Below, piece by piece: positions 1 through 9,447 of a stretch of DNA of 27,706 nucleotides. The stretch lies in NCBI GenBank assembly GCA_017989935.1, contig JAGNOY010000002.1:1-27706 (forward strand), read 5' to 3'. Every line of letters starts with the position of its first letter. Position 1 is the first letter of the stretch. The DNA comes from Chitinophagaceae bacterium (GTDB lineage Bacteria; Bacteroidota; Bacteroidia; Chitinophagales; Chitinophagaceae). The notes below the pieces were generated by a model, which saw only the letters and a program-made list of their open reading frames with translations, was not told where the DNA came from and made no database searches. The translations under genes and the position numbers were made by a program.

Positions 1-105
1 GAGGCAGCTAAAAATATTGAAATCGAAGACAAGTTATCTATGCTGTTTAAGCAAAGAAGAATGTTGTTATCAAATAAGTCTCGTTTGAACAAGTTTGGGC
101 AATAA
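1..105 (+). CDS. 3' end of an unidentified protein
   Basis: An open frame enters from the left edge and ends at TAA (103-105), giving 34 C-terminal residues. The tail is charged and probably helical (it contains LFKQRRMLLSNKSRLNKFG). I do not recognise the family from so short a piece. It points towards the giant surface-protein gene on the other strand, so the two genes converge. A short hairpin follows about 20 bases after the stop. That this is coding rests only on the open frame and plausible composition. Confidence 0.45.
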   Translation, partial: EAAKNIEIEDKLSMLFKQRRMLLSNKSRLNKFGQ

Positions 106-125
106 ATTTAGACTATTTCAAATTT

Positions 126-143
126 CACTTCTGCATAGAAGTG
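126..143 (+). other. short hairpin downstream of the first gene
   Basis: CACTTCT (126-132) and AGAAGTG (137-143) form a perfect 7-bp stem with a GCAT loop; AATTT and AAATT further out could add a weak outer stem. It lies about 20 bases past the stop at 105. No T-run follows, so a role as intrinsic terminator is doubtful; it may only mark the 3' end of the transcript. Confidence 0.3.
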
Positions 144-314
144 TCGCAGATGAAATTACTGCTATCATTAGGGTCTAATTTGTTGAAATTTCAAAAAGAA
201 AATAATTGAAAAGGGGAAACAAATCCTACTTGTATATAGAAGAGTCATATATTCAAATAAAAGCAACACAATTGTAAATTACACAAAATCTCATCTGCTC
301 TAAATATGTAGCCT

Positions 315-347
315 AAAAACAAAGCAGCCCCGAAAAATCGAGGCTGC
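315..347 (-). terminator. rho-independent terminator of the giant surface-protein gene
   Basis: Read on the minus strand, GCAGCCTCGA and TCGGGGCTGC pair over 10 bp (one G-T wobble) around a TTTT loop, followed by TTTGTTTTT. The wobble sits so that the minus-strand RNA pairs fully while the plus-strand RNA would have a C-A mismatch, which supports minus-strand function. It begins 23 bases after the stop of the 2515-codon gene. Confidence 0.85.
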
Positions 348-370
348 TATTCATATTGTAAAAGAGAATA

Positions 371-3300
371 TTAATTCTTCTTAACCTTGCTCACACTTAC
401 TAACTTATCATTTTCATAAATTTGAACGAAGTATAAACCAGAAGCGATTTCATCTAAATTCACTTCAAAGTGATTCGCACCTTGAACTGATTTTAATTGT
501 ACTTGCTTCAAAGTTCTTCCACTCATATCTACAATATTGATATTAGTGTTTTGTGCCTTCGCGGCAAACAAATCAATTTGCAAATTGTGTTGAATTGGAT
601 TAGGATATAAAGTCACAACAGTGCCATTTGAACTCCACATTAAGTCAATCACCTGACTATTTAATGAAGCTTTTCCATCAAGATCTACTTGCTCTAATCT
701 ATAATAGTTGTGACCCGCTGCAGGACTAGTATGATTGAAAGTATAATCTAATACCTGCTGACTTAATCCATTCACTGATTTTGAGTTGATTCGACCAATT
801 GTCGTAAATTGATTTCCATCAGTGCTATATTGAAGATTGAAATAAGCGCAATTTTGTTCGCTTGAAGTAGTCCAATCTAAAATATTACTTGAAGCTGATT
901 TTTTACCTTCAAAATTGGTGATTACAGCAGGCAAAGGCACATTATTAGGATTCTCTGCATGGAAATGGAATTGACTCAAACTAGTTACAGAAACATTTAT
1001 TTCCCAATAACTTGTCGCAGCATTCCAAACTACATTATTTGGTGTAATAACTACCGGATTAATTCCTAAACCAGCATTATCATTTTTAGTTACACGTAAT
1101 CGAGCAATACCTGCAGCATCACTTGGACCAGTTGGAAGTAAAGGCCAACCATTTGAAGTTGCGTACACATTGTAGGTATCAAAATCTGCTTGAGTTAAAT
1201 AAAAGATGATTCCAGTACCTGTGTTTGTAGTAGGTTCAATTTGAAACCATCTTTCCAAGTAAGGTTGTCCATTGTGCGTATTAACGTTATTATCAACATT
1301 CACTGTAACAGTAGTCAAGCCAAGTGCAGCAGTACTATTAATGCTAGCAATTAAATTACAGCTACCAGAGTAATAACTAATAAAGCTATTAGCAATTTGA
1401 TCATCTGTATCAGAATTTAATCCAGCAACAGAAGATGTATTGCCCGAAGTTGCATTACTTAGATCAGGACTTGCTGCATTTACGCCAACCAACACAGAAG
1501 CTATACCAGTACAAGTGTTAGCATCTGTTCCGGTAACAGTATAAAAATTATTGGCAGTCACTACTTTAGGCAAACCATCGGTTACTCCATTATCCCATGT
1601 ATAACTTGCTCCAATACCTGCACCACCTCCAGTGAATATCACTGTTGTATTTTCACAGGTACTTGATAAACTAGCACTAGCAGTCACTGTTGGGATTGGA
1701 TTTATATTGATGGTGATTGAAGTTGTATTTGAACAAGTATTTGCATCTGTTCCTGTTACAGTATATGTTTCTGTTGGACCAGCACTCAACATCGTGAAAG
1801 GTGTTGCATCAACTACTGAACCACTCCATACATATCCACCACCTAATCCAGCACCACCACCAGTTAAGGTAAGTTGTGCATTTTGGCAAACTGTTGCTGA
1901 TGAAGGTGTTGCAGTAATTAAAGGTAAGTCATTTACATTAACTACCGCTGTTGCAGTGTTTGAACAAGTATTCGCATCAGTACCAGTCACAGTGTATGTT
2001 GTTTGACCAAGCACAACTGTTGTGAAAGGAGTATTGTCTGTAATACCACCACTCCAAGTATAAGAACCTGGTAATCCACCGCCACCTGCTAAGGTCGCAT
2101 CTTTACCAATACAAGCTTCACTCATTGATGGTGTTGCAGTAATAATTGGCAAATCATTGACAGTTACCACTACGGTAGCTGTATTACTACAAGTAGTGTT
2201 TAAATCCGTTCCTGTTACTGTATATGTAGTTGGCCCAAGAATAGTTGCTGTGAAAGGCGTATTATCTGTTATTCCACCACTCCATACATAAGAAGCATTA
2301 CTTCCTGCACCATCACCAGCCAAAGTAACTTGACTATTTATGCAAGCTGAAGCAGCACTAGGTGTTGAAGTTACTGCAGGCAATGCATTTGCAGTTACAG
2401 TAACTGGTGTCCTAACTAAATTTACACAACCTGAGGTAGTTACAGTAAATTCAGCATAATATAAGTTAGCACCCGAAGTAGTTGGAGTTACATTAATAGG
2501 AGGTGCTCCTAAATTAGTTCCTCCAGATGGCAAAGTCCAATAGGTAACTGTACCTGTTTCTTGTCCAGGAGGCGCAGAGAAATTGGATACTGTTAATGTA
2601 GCTGGCTGAGAATCATCTTGAGTAAATGCCTCTAACGATATCACATCACCTGCTACTACAGGTATGGAGATTGTTCCACTTTGTGTGCCTGCACCAGCCC
2701 CTTGATTATAAGAAGGGAAGACTGTAACAGTTGCATTCTTTTTATATCTTGGTTGGTGAAAAACACCTACATCAGGATGGGTGAATGTCCAATTGAATGT
2801 AACAGTTCCACTACCTGTACATGTAAGGGTTCTTGTAAGACTTGTAACGCTATTATTTCCAAGGTTCGCAGTACTAGTTGTTAATTGAATGTTTGCAGGC
2901 GCTCCAGCAAAATTATTACTTCCACCGTTTCCTGCAAAAGTCCAAGAAGCAGGTGCATAAAACCCAGTGAATCCAGAAATATTGGAAGGTGGACAAATTG
3001 AAGCTACTGCAGCATCTAATTGAGCTGTTCCGCCAAGACAAAAAGCAGCAGGAGTGGCACTTACTGTACCTGTCATTACAGGATTCACAACAACCACTGC
3101 TGTTGCTGTGTTTGTGCATGTTCCATCAGAACCAGTAACAGTATAAGTTGTAGAAGTTGTTGCCGGAAAAGGTGTGGCATCAGGTACACTTGGGCTCCAA
3201 GTAAATGAAGTAGCTGTACCTCCACCTGTAAGAGTTACCGGATATCCTTCACAAACAGTTGTATTTAAAGGTGTTGCAGTTACTGTAGGAGGAGTAACAA

Positions 3301-6300
3301 CAGTTGCTGTAACTGCGGTTCTTCCACTGTAACAACCATTGGTTCCCTTTTCTGAGACATAAAATGTAGTTGTTGTTGTAATTGGTGTCAAGTAAGTAGT
3401 ATATCCAGGAGCTGATGATTCAGTTTGAATAACTACATTATCAACGGTAGTTCCGCTTGAAATGCCTCCAGATCTACTCTTGATAATATGTTTCCAAGTA
3501 GCGCGATTAGCGGATAAATAACCAGCAGGTAATTGCACATTATTAAAAATAGTCGTAGCACCTAATTTCAAAGTTGCTTTACCGAAATCATCAATAATCA
3601 ACGTAATATGATTTGTAGTACCTCTCCATGTTAAATTATTAGAATAAGCCAATACACCTGAGGTAACTGAAGTTTGTTCATTTGTTGTACAGTTATACAT
3701 TAAATAAATTCCTTCCAAACCTGCTCCATACTCAACAAAAGCAACTTTCAACTTAGTACCAGTGCCATTTTCAGCATTCATTCCAGCTTCAGCCGTTGAA
3801 ACACCATCATCACTAAAGCTATAACTCAATCCATCTGCCATATTGGTTGGCGTTCCAATGGTAGTCAAATCAAAATCAACTTGATAACGACTTGAATTTA
3901 TTCCACTAGCATTCACAGTAAAAGCGCCATATTGACTTACTGCATTTGGGTGTAGTTTAAGATCACCACCAGAAATAGTTGCATTTCCTGTGATTGATGA
4001 ATTTGTCAATGTTGCAGAACTAAAATCATTGCTGTAATAAGTTTGCATAGTAGGCCCTTGTAATAAGTTACCTGCTGATGCTGCACTATACCAATAATAT
4101 TGACCGCTACCTACCCCGGTTGTTGCAACAGAAACTGTTGGAATTCCAGGTCCGCATTGTGAAGTACTGATTGAACTTGGTGGGGTAATTGTATATGCCT
4201 GAACAGATACTTCTGCACTTGTTATAGAGCAAGGTCCACAATTTGAGCATGTTCTTTCAAGTACATAATAATAAGTTCCGTTAGTTAAAGCAGGAGTTGT
4301 ATAAACTGGTGTAGTTTCACCTGAACCGCCAACCACATTGGTATAAGGACCTCCTGAAACAGTTGAAGATTTCCACTGATAAGTAATACCAGTGATATTA
4401 AAATCATATCCTATCAATGATAAAGTAGAAGTAGTTCCTTCACAAACTGATGTAGGCGAGGCAGAAACTGTTCCTAAATTATTTGCACTTGAACAAATAA
4501 ATAATGAGATTGCATTTAAGGCATCAGCCCCCATATCAGTAGGTGTTAAACCTGAACGTAATTGTCCATCAATATCATCAGTGATTAAAGCAATCGGCGT
4601 TCCGGTTGATTCAATTGGAGAAGCGGGCACAGCATTGATATGCAAATCCACTGTTGATGCGTCACCAGTTGGGTTCATGTAATTCGGATCGTAGTTTTTA
4701 CTATTTCCATCACCAGCAATCCAATTTAATGTATATCCAGCTACGTCTGCCGCCAAATTCAAAGCAAAGACAGTGCCTGCTCCAGTTCCAAAATAATTAT
4801 TATAATTTAAATTAATGCCTGAATTATTAATCAATTGAAGTTGATAGTGCTTTCCACCGGTGGTTGCATTAGCTCGATTATTTACAAAAATATTATTTCT
4901 AATATCGTCATTACCAGTGCTTGTTTTAATAAACGCACCTGAATTTTTTACAGTTGTTCCTACCCCTGTTCCACCGATATACAAACTATTAAAGTAAAAA
5001 TTATTTACAAGCGTGCTTGTTTTGTTAATTCCTCGAATAACCAAAGCTGTTGAAATACTATTTCCTGCGCCATCAATTCCTAAGCGAATCATGTTATTCG
5101 CATAAGTTGCAGACCCGGCAAGTATTTCTATTCCATTGATAAATGCATTGGTATTAACTGCTGTTACACCTAAACTGTGAATAATATTTTTAGTAATTAA
5201 GTTATTTGTGATCGCAGAACTTGGTGTACCATTAAAAGTAATACCTGTTACTTGAAGTGCTAAAGTTGTTGATGTATTGGTTAAGCCTAAATTATAAATA
5301 CTATTTCCATTGATTGTGTAAGTTCCCGAAGAACCTGAAGTTCCAAGCGCAATGCCTATCAATGCTGCGGAAGCTCCTGTACTTCCATTTCCTGATGCAG
5401 TGGTGATATCTCTGATTATATTATTTGAGATATTGAATGCATTCGTGCCAGCTGAAAAAGTACCTATCATAGAAATTCCACGTGCCGTATTATTACCAGT
5501 AATCGCATCATTATTGCATTGCATATTTGCTATAGTGTTACCAGTAATATTTGTTGTTCCAAAAGCGCCTGTTACACTTAATAAGATACCATTGAAACGA
5601 GAAGTTCCACCACTAGTACTACCAGTAGTAGCATAAAAAATACTTTTTGGTGTATTTGCACTTCCTATCGTATTGTTGGTAATATTGATATTCCCGTTAT
5701 TCACAGCAATGGCACTAAAATCAACATTTGAAGTTACTGATCCAACTAATCGTATACCTGCAATGATATTATTCGTCACATTCAATGTTCCGCTGGAAGC
5801 AAATAATGGAATAAATCCTCCGGCACTTACTCCTGTATTTGTAAATGTGATTGCAGGGCTAACCGAAGCATCAGTATTAGCTACACCGATTAGGTTAGAG
5901 GTTGTTGTACCGATATCAACTGTACCTGCCGAAACAAACAAGCAAGAAAATGCTGCTGCAGACAAACTAGCACTTGTCATAGACATATTGGTAAATGTAT
6001 TACCTTGAACTTGTGTTGTTGTGCCTGTTCCAACTGCAATTACTGCTGAATTATATAAATGAGTCGTTGTTCCAGTCAAGGTATAAACTCCAGTTCCTGC
6101 ACTGCTATTTCCACCAAAAAAATTATTATTCACTGTGAATCCACTTCCAGAAGTATTTCCAGTAGGATTGTTGATATGCAAATCTCTGTTGGTTGCAGTC
6201 CCTGTAATAGTTCTAGCAAGAGTTTGATAAAATTTATTATTGCTAATAGTTGAAGCGTTTGTACCGGTACCAAAATATACCCCTGTATAACCTAAAGTTG

Positions 6301-7918
6301 CACTGAAATAATCGTAGATATCACAATTTGTAATACTTATATTATCGTTATTCAATGTAGCAGAACCAGTAGAGCCATTAATATTAAAGGCCACAGTCGG
6401 ATTCGCACCTGCTGCATTATGCACATTGCAATAACTAAAAGTATTATTATCGTTTCCAGTTATTCCAGTGGTTCCTCCGATATTTACGATACCAGCTCCT
6501 GCTGCTCCTGCGATACCAGCATTATTCGAAGTTAATTCGCAATAAGTAATTGTATTGTTTGTGGCATCGTTTGCCATCGTAACAGCAGGGGCACTTATGG
6601 TAGTATTTGAAATCAATAATTGACCAGTTGAACCGATTCCTCCAGGTCTACCATCTATTAATACATTAGAACCTCCGTTGAAATCTAACGTTGGAGTAGC
6701 TGCATTGTTCACGATACTTAAATTTGTGGCACTTAATTCAGGTCGGATTGTAATTGTTTTTACAGATGTTACACAAGCATTTGTAGGAAAAGTTATAGGG
6801 AATGTTTCTACTGTGCTTGCATAGGCTGCTTGTAATTCAAGTACAATTGGCCCGCCTAATCCATTATTCGAAATATCGGTCATTGCACTAGTCAAAGACG
6901 CATATGTTCCTGTTGGACCTACAGTAAAAGTACCCGTTAAAGCTGAGCAAGAATTAGTAGTAGCACTGCCGGTCAAAGGCGTTGTGGTATTATACTTCGG
7001 ACCACCTGCACATGATGTATTATTGTAGGTATACACATAATAATCGTATGTAGTCCCTCCAGTCAATCCAGTATTATTAAAAGAAGTACCCGTTCCATTG
7101 TAAACAACTGTTCCTAAGCCTAAACTTGCACCTGCTGTATAAGCAGTTGCATCTACTGGATTTGTTGTAGCTGCTAAATTTGGATATCTAACTACTAAGT
7201 AACCTGATGGTGTGCTTGCTGCTGCCGTATAAGAAACATTGATTTGAGAAGAAGACACAGGCGTTAGATTTAATGCAGTGGCTTGGTCTGCCGGCGTTGC
7301 ACAACTAACTGGCGGTATGACATCAATCCCGAAATCAGGCCATGAGGTGACAGTAGTTCCTAGTGTGGCTGCAAGCGTGGTTGCTGTAATACGTTTATTG
7401 TTGGGCGCTGCACCTGTGGTAGTTGTAAATACGGTAAATCCGCCAGCACTTTTAGAGGCGAATGAAATTTCAACTATAAGTCTTTGTGCAGGATCATATA
7501 AAAAATATGGCGAAGGTATATCTACATAAAACCAACCACCTGTTCCTCCTGAACCTGCAACTGCATTTGTGGTTAAGGTAACTGTTGGGGCAGAATATAC
7601 ATTAGTCAAGCCAGTGAAAAACAAAGTTCCAGAACTTGCAAAGCCTGTAGCACTTGTTTGACCTAAATTAATATTAAAATTTGTAAATGTAGCTGTTGAA
7701 GAAACAGCACTACTTCTGAAGTAAACTCTTGTGATATAACCTGCAGTGGCGCTTCCTAATTCTGCCGCAGTATACAAAGACTGCGATTTTAACACAGTTG
7801 TGCTATTAAATGGAATACCATTACTCGTTGTACCTCCACCTTTCAAGAATTGGGGTGTTTGCGCGTGGGCAAAAAAGGTAGCAAGTAAGAAAAAAAGGAA
7901 TAGTTTAAGTTTATTCAT
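371..7918 (-). CDS. giant T9SS-exported modular surface protein (beta-helix, lectin-like, PKD/Ig-like repeats)
   Basis: A 2515-residue protein rich in Thr, Ser, Asn and Gly. Visible order: signal peptide (about 1-20, ending AHAQ); N-terminal beta-sandwich-like region (20-205); FnIII-like domain (206-322); long Asn/Ile/Thr-rich right-handed beta-helix-like region with repeated NNxI turns (323-1140); Ig-like domain with paired Cys (1146-1240); L-type-lectin/LamG-like domain with an ADGLSYSFSDD motif (about 1290-1505); PKD/Ig-like repeats (from about 1540); another FnIII-like region; and a T9SS type A sorting domain in the last 80 residues (TLYPNPIQ, then SGLYFVQIYEN). By family knowledge it should cross the outer membrane through T9SS and be surface-attached or released, with adhesive or glycan-binding roles; the ligand is inference. 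It is monocistronic with a terminator of its own. No clear TAnnTTTG promoter was found just upstream. Confidence 0.93.
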   Translation of the reverse strand: MNKLKLFLFFLLATFFAHAQTPQFLKGGGTTSNGIPFNSTTVLKSQSLYTAAELGSATAGYITRVYFRSSAVSSTATFTNFNINLGQTSATGFASSGTLFFTGLTNVYSAPTVTLTTNAVAGSGGTGGWFYVDIPSPYFLYDPAQRLIVEISFASKSAGGFTVFTTTTGAAPNNKRITATTLAATLGTTVTSWPDFGIDVIPPVSCATPADQATALNLTPVSSSQINVSYTAAASTPSGYLVVRYPNLAATTNPVDATAYTAGASLGLGTVVYNGTGTSFNNTGLTGGTTYDYYVYTYNNTSCAGGPKYNTTTPLTGSATTNSCSALTGTFTVGPTGTYASLTSAMTDISNNGLGGPIVLELQAAYASTVETFPITFPTNACVTSVKTITIRPELSATNLSIVNNAATPTLDFNGGSNVLIDGRPGGIGSTGQLLISNTTISAPAVTMANDATNNTITYCELTSNNAGIAGAAGAGIVNIGGTTGITGNDNNTFSYCNVHNAAGANPTVAFNINGSTGSATLNNDNISITNCDIYDYFSATLGYTGVYFGTGTNASTISNNKFYQTLARTITGTATNRDLHINNPTGNTSGSGFTVNNNFFGGNSSAGTGVYTLTGTTTHLYNSAVIAVGTGTTTQVQGNTFTNMSMTSASLSAAAFSCLFVSAGTVDIGTTTSNLIGVANTDASVSPAITFTNTGVSAGGFIPLFASSGTLNVTNNIIAGIRLVGSVTSNVDFSAIAVNNGNINITNNTIGSANTPKSIFYATTGSTSGGTSRFNGILLSVTGAFGTTNITGNTIANMQCNNDAITGNNTARGISMIGTFSAGTNAFNISNNIIRDITTASGNGSTGASAALIGIALGTSGSSGTYTINGNSIYNLGLTNTSTTLALQVTGITFNGTPSSAITNNLITKNIIHSLGVTAVNTNAFINGIEILAGSATYANNMIRLGIDGAGNSISTALVIRGINKTSTLVNNFYFNSLYIGGTGVGTTVKNSGAFIKTSTGNDDIRNNIFVNNRANATTGGKHYQLQLINNSGINLNYNNYFGTGAGTVFALNLAADVAGYTLNWIAGDGNSKNYDPNYMNPTGDASTVDLHINAVPASPIESTGTPIALITDDIDGQLRSGLTPTDMGADALNAISLFICSSANNLGTVSASPTSVCEGTTSTLSLIGYDFNITGITYQWKSSTVSGGPYTNVVGGSGETTPVYTTPALTNGTYYYVLERTCSNCGPCSITSAEVSVQAYTITPPSSISTSQCGPGIPTVSVATTGVGSGQYYWYSAASAGNLLQGPTMQTYYSNDFSSATLTNSSITGNATISGGDLKLHPNAVSQYGAFTVNASGINSSRYQVDFDLTTIGTPTNMADGLSYSFSDDGVSTAEAGMNAENGTGTKLKVAFVEYGAGLEGIYLMYNCTTNEQTSVTSGVLAYSNNLTWRGTTNHITLIIDDFGKATLKLGATTIFNNVQLPAGYLSANRATWKHIIKSRSGGISSGTTVDNVVIQTESSAPGYTTYLTPITTTTTFYVSEKGTNGCYSGRTAVTATVVTPPTVTATPLNTTVCEGYPVTLTGGGTATSFTWSPSVPDATPFPATTSTTYTVTGSDGTCTNTATAVVVVNPVMTGTVSATPAAFCLGGTAQLDAAVASICPPSNISGFTGFYAPASWTFAGNGGSNNFAGAPANIQLTTSTANLGNNSVTSLTRTLTCTGSGTVTFNWTFTHPDVGVFHQPRYKKNATVTVFPSYNQGAGAGTQSGTISIPVVAGDVISLEAFTQDDSQPATLTVSNFSAPPGQETGTVTYWTLPSGGTNLGAPPINVTPTTSGANLYYAEFTVTTSGCVNLVRTPVTVTANALPAVTSTPSAASACINSQVTLAGDGAGSNASYVWSGGITDNTPFTATILGPTTYTVTGTDLNTTCSNTATVVVTVNDLPIITATPSMSEACIGKDATLAGGGGLPGSYTWSGGITDNTPFTTVVLGQTTYTVTGTDANTCSNTATAVVNVNDLPLITATPSSATVCQNAQLTLTGGGAGLGGGYVWSGSVVDATPFTMLSAGPTETYTVTGTDANTCSNTTSITININPIPTVTASASLSSTCENTTVIFTGGGAGIGASYTWDNGVTDGLPKVVTANNFYTVTGTDANTCTGIASVLVGVNAASPDLSNATSGNTSSVAGLNSDTDDQIANSFISYYSGSCNLIASINSTAALGLTTVTVNVDNNVNTHNGQPYLERWFQIEPTTNTGTGIIFYLTQADFDTYNVYATSNGWPLLPTGPSDAAGIARLRVTKNDNAGLGINPVVITPNNVVWNAATSYWEINVSVTSLSQFHFHAENPNNVPLPAVITNFEGKKSASSNILDWTTSSEQNCAYFNLQYSTDGNQFTTIGRINSKSVNGLSQQVLDYTFNHTSPAAGHNYYRLEQVDLDGKASLNSQVIDLMWSSNGTVVTLYPNPIQHNLQIDLFAAKAQNTNINIVDMSGRTLKQVQLKSVQGANHFEVNLDEIASGLYFVQIYENDKLVSVSKVKKN
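1470..2389 (-). repeat. four tandem PKD/Ig-like repeat units inside the giant surface protein
   Basis: Four consecutive units of roughly 75 residues share the pattern VTATPS...C...LTGGGAG...YxWSGGITDNTPFT...YTVTGTDANTCSNTA...VN. A fifth, more divergent unit lies apart at about 3080-3290. The first two of the four share SGGITDNTPFT. Similarity is clear in protein and moderate in DNA, so these are older duplications rather than a fresh tandem array. Such modules usually act as spacers that lift binding domains from the cell surface. Confidence 0.8.
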
Positions 7919-8156
7919 AACAAATAAGATTTTTCGCCTCTGTTTAATATCGGTTTCGGCTTTACCGCATAACTAATTCAAGACGTGAAAGTAAGTTTTT
8001 TTTAATTTATCCCCAAAAAAATATTAAGCTACTGTTAAACTTCTTCATGGCCTTTAAAATCAATAAAATTGAGTTTAAATTTTCATACATAATGTGCTTA
8101 AAACCAACAACATTTTTATAAAAAGATTTAATCTTAGATTTCTACTTCAAACATTT

Positions 8157-8164
8157 TAACTTTG
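8157..8164 (+). promoter_or_regulatory. -7 promoter box (TAACTTTG) for the membrane protein / winged-helix pair
   Basis: TAACTTTG matches the Bacteroidota -7 consensus TAnnTTTG exactly and ends 17 bases before the ATG at 8182. No convincing TTG -33 element is seen at the usual distance. Confidence 0.5.
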
Positions 8165-8181
8165 CATTTCAAAGTAAACAT

Positions 8182-8832
8182 ATGTCTATGGATCATCAGC
8201 ACCCCTTAGATCAAATCAAAGAAATCAGAAAAATGATGGAGCATAGTAGTCGCTTCGTTAGCCTTAGTGGATGGAGCGGTATTTGTGCAGGACTCGCAGC
8301 CTTAGTGGGTGCTTGGCTAGCTCAGCTTCAGCTCCAACATCATAATATAGAACCGGCTTATCAAAGAACTGCTTACCCAGAAGATCTAAGAAATTCATTG
8401 CTAAGCATTGCTATCATCGTATTTGTTGTTGCCTTTATTGGTTCATTTTTGTTTACTTATGCAGAAAGTCGAAAAAAAGGCTTACCTATTTGGAGCGAAA
8501 CTTCCAAACGCCTTTTGTGGCATACCTTTTTGCCAATTGGTGTAGGAGGACTTCTCATTTTAAAAATGATAGCATTAGAACAATACCAATTGATTGCTGC
8601 TTCCTGTTTAATATTTTATGGTCTTGGACTTGTGAATGGCAGTAAATATACGCTTGGAGAAGTTCGGTTTTTAGGATATGGCCAAATTGGTGTTGGGTTA
8701 ATCGACCTACTTATTCCTGGTTATAGTCTTTATTTCTGGGCACTAGGCTTTGGAGTTTTACATATAGTTTATGGTGTATTTATGTGGTGGAAGTATGAAA
8801 AAATACAGCAAAAGTTTAATCAAACCACATGA
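8182..8832 (+). CDS. multi-span inner-membrane protein coupled to a winged-helix regulator
   Basis: A 216-residue protein with a polar N-terminus (about 1-24, including EIRKMMEHSSRF) and roughly six hydrophobic segments near residues 25-48, 73-97, 112-132, 137-156, 167-183 and 186-204. No catalytic motif was recognised. Its stop overlaps the start of the winged-helix gene by four bases (ATGA), so the two are translationally coupled and probably work together. Pairs of this kind recur in Bacteroidota; a membrane partner that senses a signal or controls the regulator is inference. The ATG at 8182 fits the promoter box 17 bases upstream; an in-frame ATG two codons later is possible. No Shine-Dalgarno sequence is present. 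Confidence 0.85.
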   Translation: MSMDHQHPLDQIKEIRKMMEHSSRFVSLSGWSGICAGLAALVGAWLAQLQLQHHNIEPAYQRTAYPEDLRNSLLSIAIIVFVVAFIGSFLFTYAESRKKGLPIWSETSKRLLWHTFLPIGVGGLLILKMIALEQYQLIAASCLIFYGLGLVNGSKYTLGEVRFLGYGQIGVGLIDLLIPGYSLYFWALGFGVLHIVYGVFMWWKYEKIQQKFNQTT

Positions 8833-9131
8833 GCTCACCCATTCAATTATTAAATAAAGCTTTCGACAACAGAATTCGATTAGGCATCATGAGTGCCTTA
8901 TTGATGAATGAAGACGTGAATTTTAATTTTTTAAAAGAACTTCTTTCCATTACAGACGGTAATTTGGCTTCTCATTTAAAACCGCTTGAAGAACTTAATT
9001 ATATTCAAGTCAAAAAAGGATTTATTGGAAGAAAAACCAATACAACTTACAGCGTAACCCCTGAAGGAGAAAAGGCATTTAAAGAACATATTCAAGGACT
9101 GGAATTGGTGATTAAGCAACTTGGAAATTAA
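8829..9131 (+). CDS. winged-helix transcriptional regulator (HTH_34-like)
   Basis: A 100-residue single-domain protein with the layout of small winged-helix regulators: an N-terminal helix with NRIRLGIMSALL, a helix-turn-helix around FLKELLSITDGNLASHLKPLEELNY, and a basic wing (VKKGFIGRKTNTTYSVT) followed by a C-terminal dimerisation helix. Length and motif order fit the MarR/ArsR-like group often called winged-helix DNA-binding domain proteins. It has no metal-binding Cys cluster and no ligand domain. It overlaps the upstream membrane-protein gene by four bases, so it probably controls that operon or a target linked to it. No own Shine-Dalgarno site is seen, as expected for coupled translation. 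Confidence 0.9.
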   Translation: MSSPIQLLNKAFDNRIRLGIMSALLMNEDVNFNFLKELLSITDGNLASHLKPLEELNYIQVKKGFIGRKTNTTYSVTPEGEKAFKEHIQGLELVIKQLGN

Positions 9132-9447
9132 AATTCAGATTTAAAAGTTCTTATGATTAACTTTAAAGACACCCGAATGCTTTTCCACTTTTGCCTTCAT
9201 GAATATTTTATCTTCTAAAATGTTATATAACTTGTTGGTATGAGACATAAGTCATTTGTGTTCATTTGTCGTAGTAAGGAAGTTTAAAGGATAGTCACCA
9301 AAGAACATAATTGTTGGTCGACAAACAAACGGTTATACGAATGTTGTATTGTGGCAACGATTGCAGCGGATACCCCGCACCACGCTTGGCTTCGGCGTGG
9401 GAGGAGTAGCAGCGAAAAGCGTGTGCGCCACCCAACATTCTTTATGT
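9132..9447. other. convergent intergenic spacer (316 bp)
   Basis: The first about 200 bases are AT-rich and hold nothing I recognise. An 18-bp near-palindrome centred on GTCGAC lies at 9311-9328 (TTGTTGGTCGACAAACAA, one mismatched pair). The right-hand third is GC-richer and holds the structured repeat copy at 9339-9440, which ends eight bases before the stop of the next gene. No open frame here looks coding. Confidence 0.6.
9339..9440 (+). repeat. structured intergenic repeat, copy A
   Basis: GAATGTTG (9339-9346) pairs with CAACATTC (9433-9440), and inside that GTGGC (9351-9355) pairs with GCCAC (9427-9431). A central hairpin is formed by CCACGC (9380-9385) and GCGTGG (9395-9400). Between these lie blocks shared with two other places in the window: GGCAACGATTGCAGCGGA on the left and AGCGAAAAGCGTGTGCGCC on the right. 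It sits between two convergent genes. A REP-like or 3'-UTR element is the likeliest class; it is not a coding sequence. Confidence 0.7.

Noticed and set aside
1632..2006. Plus-strand open frames antisense to the giant surface-protein gene (also 2681-3208, 4392-4682, 5352-6253, 7278-7976)
   Set aside because: They lie wholly opposite a gene with clear domains, have low-complexity Val/Cys/Ser-rich translations that mirror its Thr/Asn-rich repeats, and show no recognisable family.
1470..2389. Regularly spaced repeats of about 225 bases, considered as a CRISPR-like or satellite array
   Set aside because: They are coding PKD/Ig-like modules in one frame, too long and too divergent for CRISPR repeats.
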